Below, one piece after another: positions 5,778 to 5,915 of a DNA stretch of 5,915 bases. The notes under the pieces are model-generated. The model was not told the origin of the DNA. It saw only the letters and a list, made by a program, of their open reading frames with translations, and ran no database searches. Position 1 is the first letter of the stretch; the number at the start of each line of letters is the position of its first letter. This DNA is from Bdellovibrionales bacterium (GTDB taxonomy: Bacteria; Bdellovibrionota; Bdellovibrionia; Bdellovibrionales; UBA1609), in the NCBI GenBank assembly GCA_027451425.1, contig DAIDJH010000128.1, positions 1 to 5,915 of the forward strand. The letters are read 5' to 3'. Both the position numbers and the translations under genes were made by a program.

Positions 5778-5915
5778 TCAATTGGGCTGGGAGCAACTCG
5801 TAATAGCATTTTCCATCTTACCCCAGCCAGTTTCGAACCCTCGATATCTTTCGATATAAGCACCGGTTCCATCCGCACTTAAAGTGATCTCGATACCGCC
5901 GCCATTTAGAAGTGA
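5778..5915 (-). CDS. C-terminal end of an unidentified protein (gene runs off right edge)
   Basis: An open frame enters from the right edge and ends at the TGA at 5780-5778, giving the last 45 residues of a protein whose start is outside the window. The sequence reads SLLNGGGIEITLSADGTGAY and continues IERYRGFETGWGKMENAITS, ending CSQPN. It has balanced composition, alternating beta-type residues, Gly turns and one Cys near the end, as in a small secreted or ligand-binding beta-rich protein. The competing 63-codon frame at 5687-5878 on the same strand has poorer composition and crosses the hairpin at 5726-5770. No family is recognised. The stop is followed by that hairpin and then by the upstream region of the caspase-like gene on the same strand, 171 bases away. 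Confidence 0.5.
   Translation of the reverse strand, partial: SLLNGGGIEITLSADGTGAYIERYRGFETGWGKMENAITSCSQPN

Noticed and set aside
5609..5803. Plus-strand frame of 64 codons at 5609-5803, and minus-strand frame of 63 codons at 5687-5878
   Set aside because: Both cross the hairpin at 5726-5770 and overlap the more protein-like C-terminal frame ending at 5778; neither has a ribosome site or motif.

Overview
The window looks like chromosomal DNA of a Gram-negative (diderm) bacterium. Almost every gene starts with a Sec-type or lipoprotein signal peptide, and at least three encode outer-membrane beta-barrel proteins. A surface fibre-like lipoprotein with a VGIGT-type repeat, several outer-membrane barrels, a DUF1566 protein and base composition near 45-50% GC would fit the Bdellovibrionota or a related predatory or deltaproteobacterial-like lineage. 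That assignment is inference: no rRNA or housekeeping marker is present.

Layout from left to right. (1) 1-741, minus strand: the first 247 codons of a large gene open at the left edge, with a lipobox and then fibre/adhesin-like sequence. (2) 881-2041, plus: secreted protein with an Ig-like N-terminal part and a C-terminal outer-membrane barrel. (3) 2085-2591, minus: secreted DUF1566 (Lcl_C) protein with a clear Shine-Dalgarno sequence and a recognisable promoter. (4) 2810-3598, plus: outer-membrane beta-barrel protein. (5) 3722-4399, minus: smaller outer-membrane beta-barrel protein. (6) about 4406-4531, plus: what looks like the last strands of a lost barrel gene. (7) 4542-5606, minus: secreted protein with a His-Gly / Asn-Ser-Cys-Ser pair resembling clan CD (caspase/CHAT/separase-like) cysteine peptidases, plus C-terminal hydrophobic segments. 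(8) 5778-5915, minus: the last 45 codons of a gene open at the right edge, followed by a hairpin.

The genes alternate in strand and are separated by gaps of 10-220 bases, so most are probably single-gene transcription units rather than an operon. No pathway links them. What they share is destination: each product with a visible N-terminus is exported to the periplasm, outer membrane or cell surface. The least ordinary items are the exported caspase-like protein, the lipid-anchored fibre-like protein with its internal composition shift, the barrel-gene remnant, and an inverted repeat placed around the -35 element of the DUF1566 gene. No tRNA, rRNA, CRISPR array, transposase or insertion sequence is visible.
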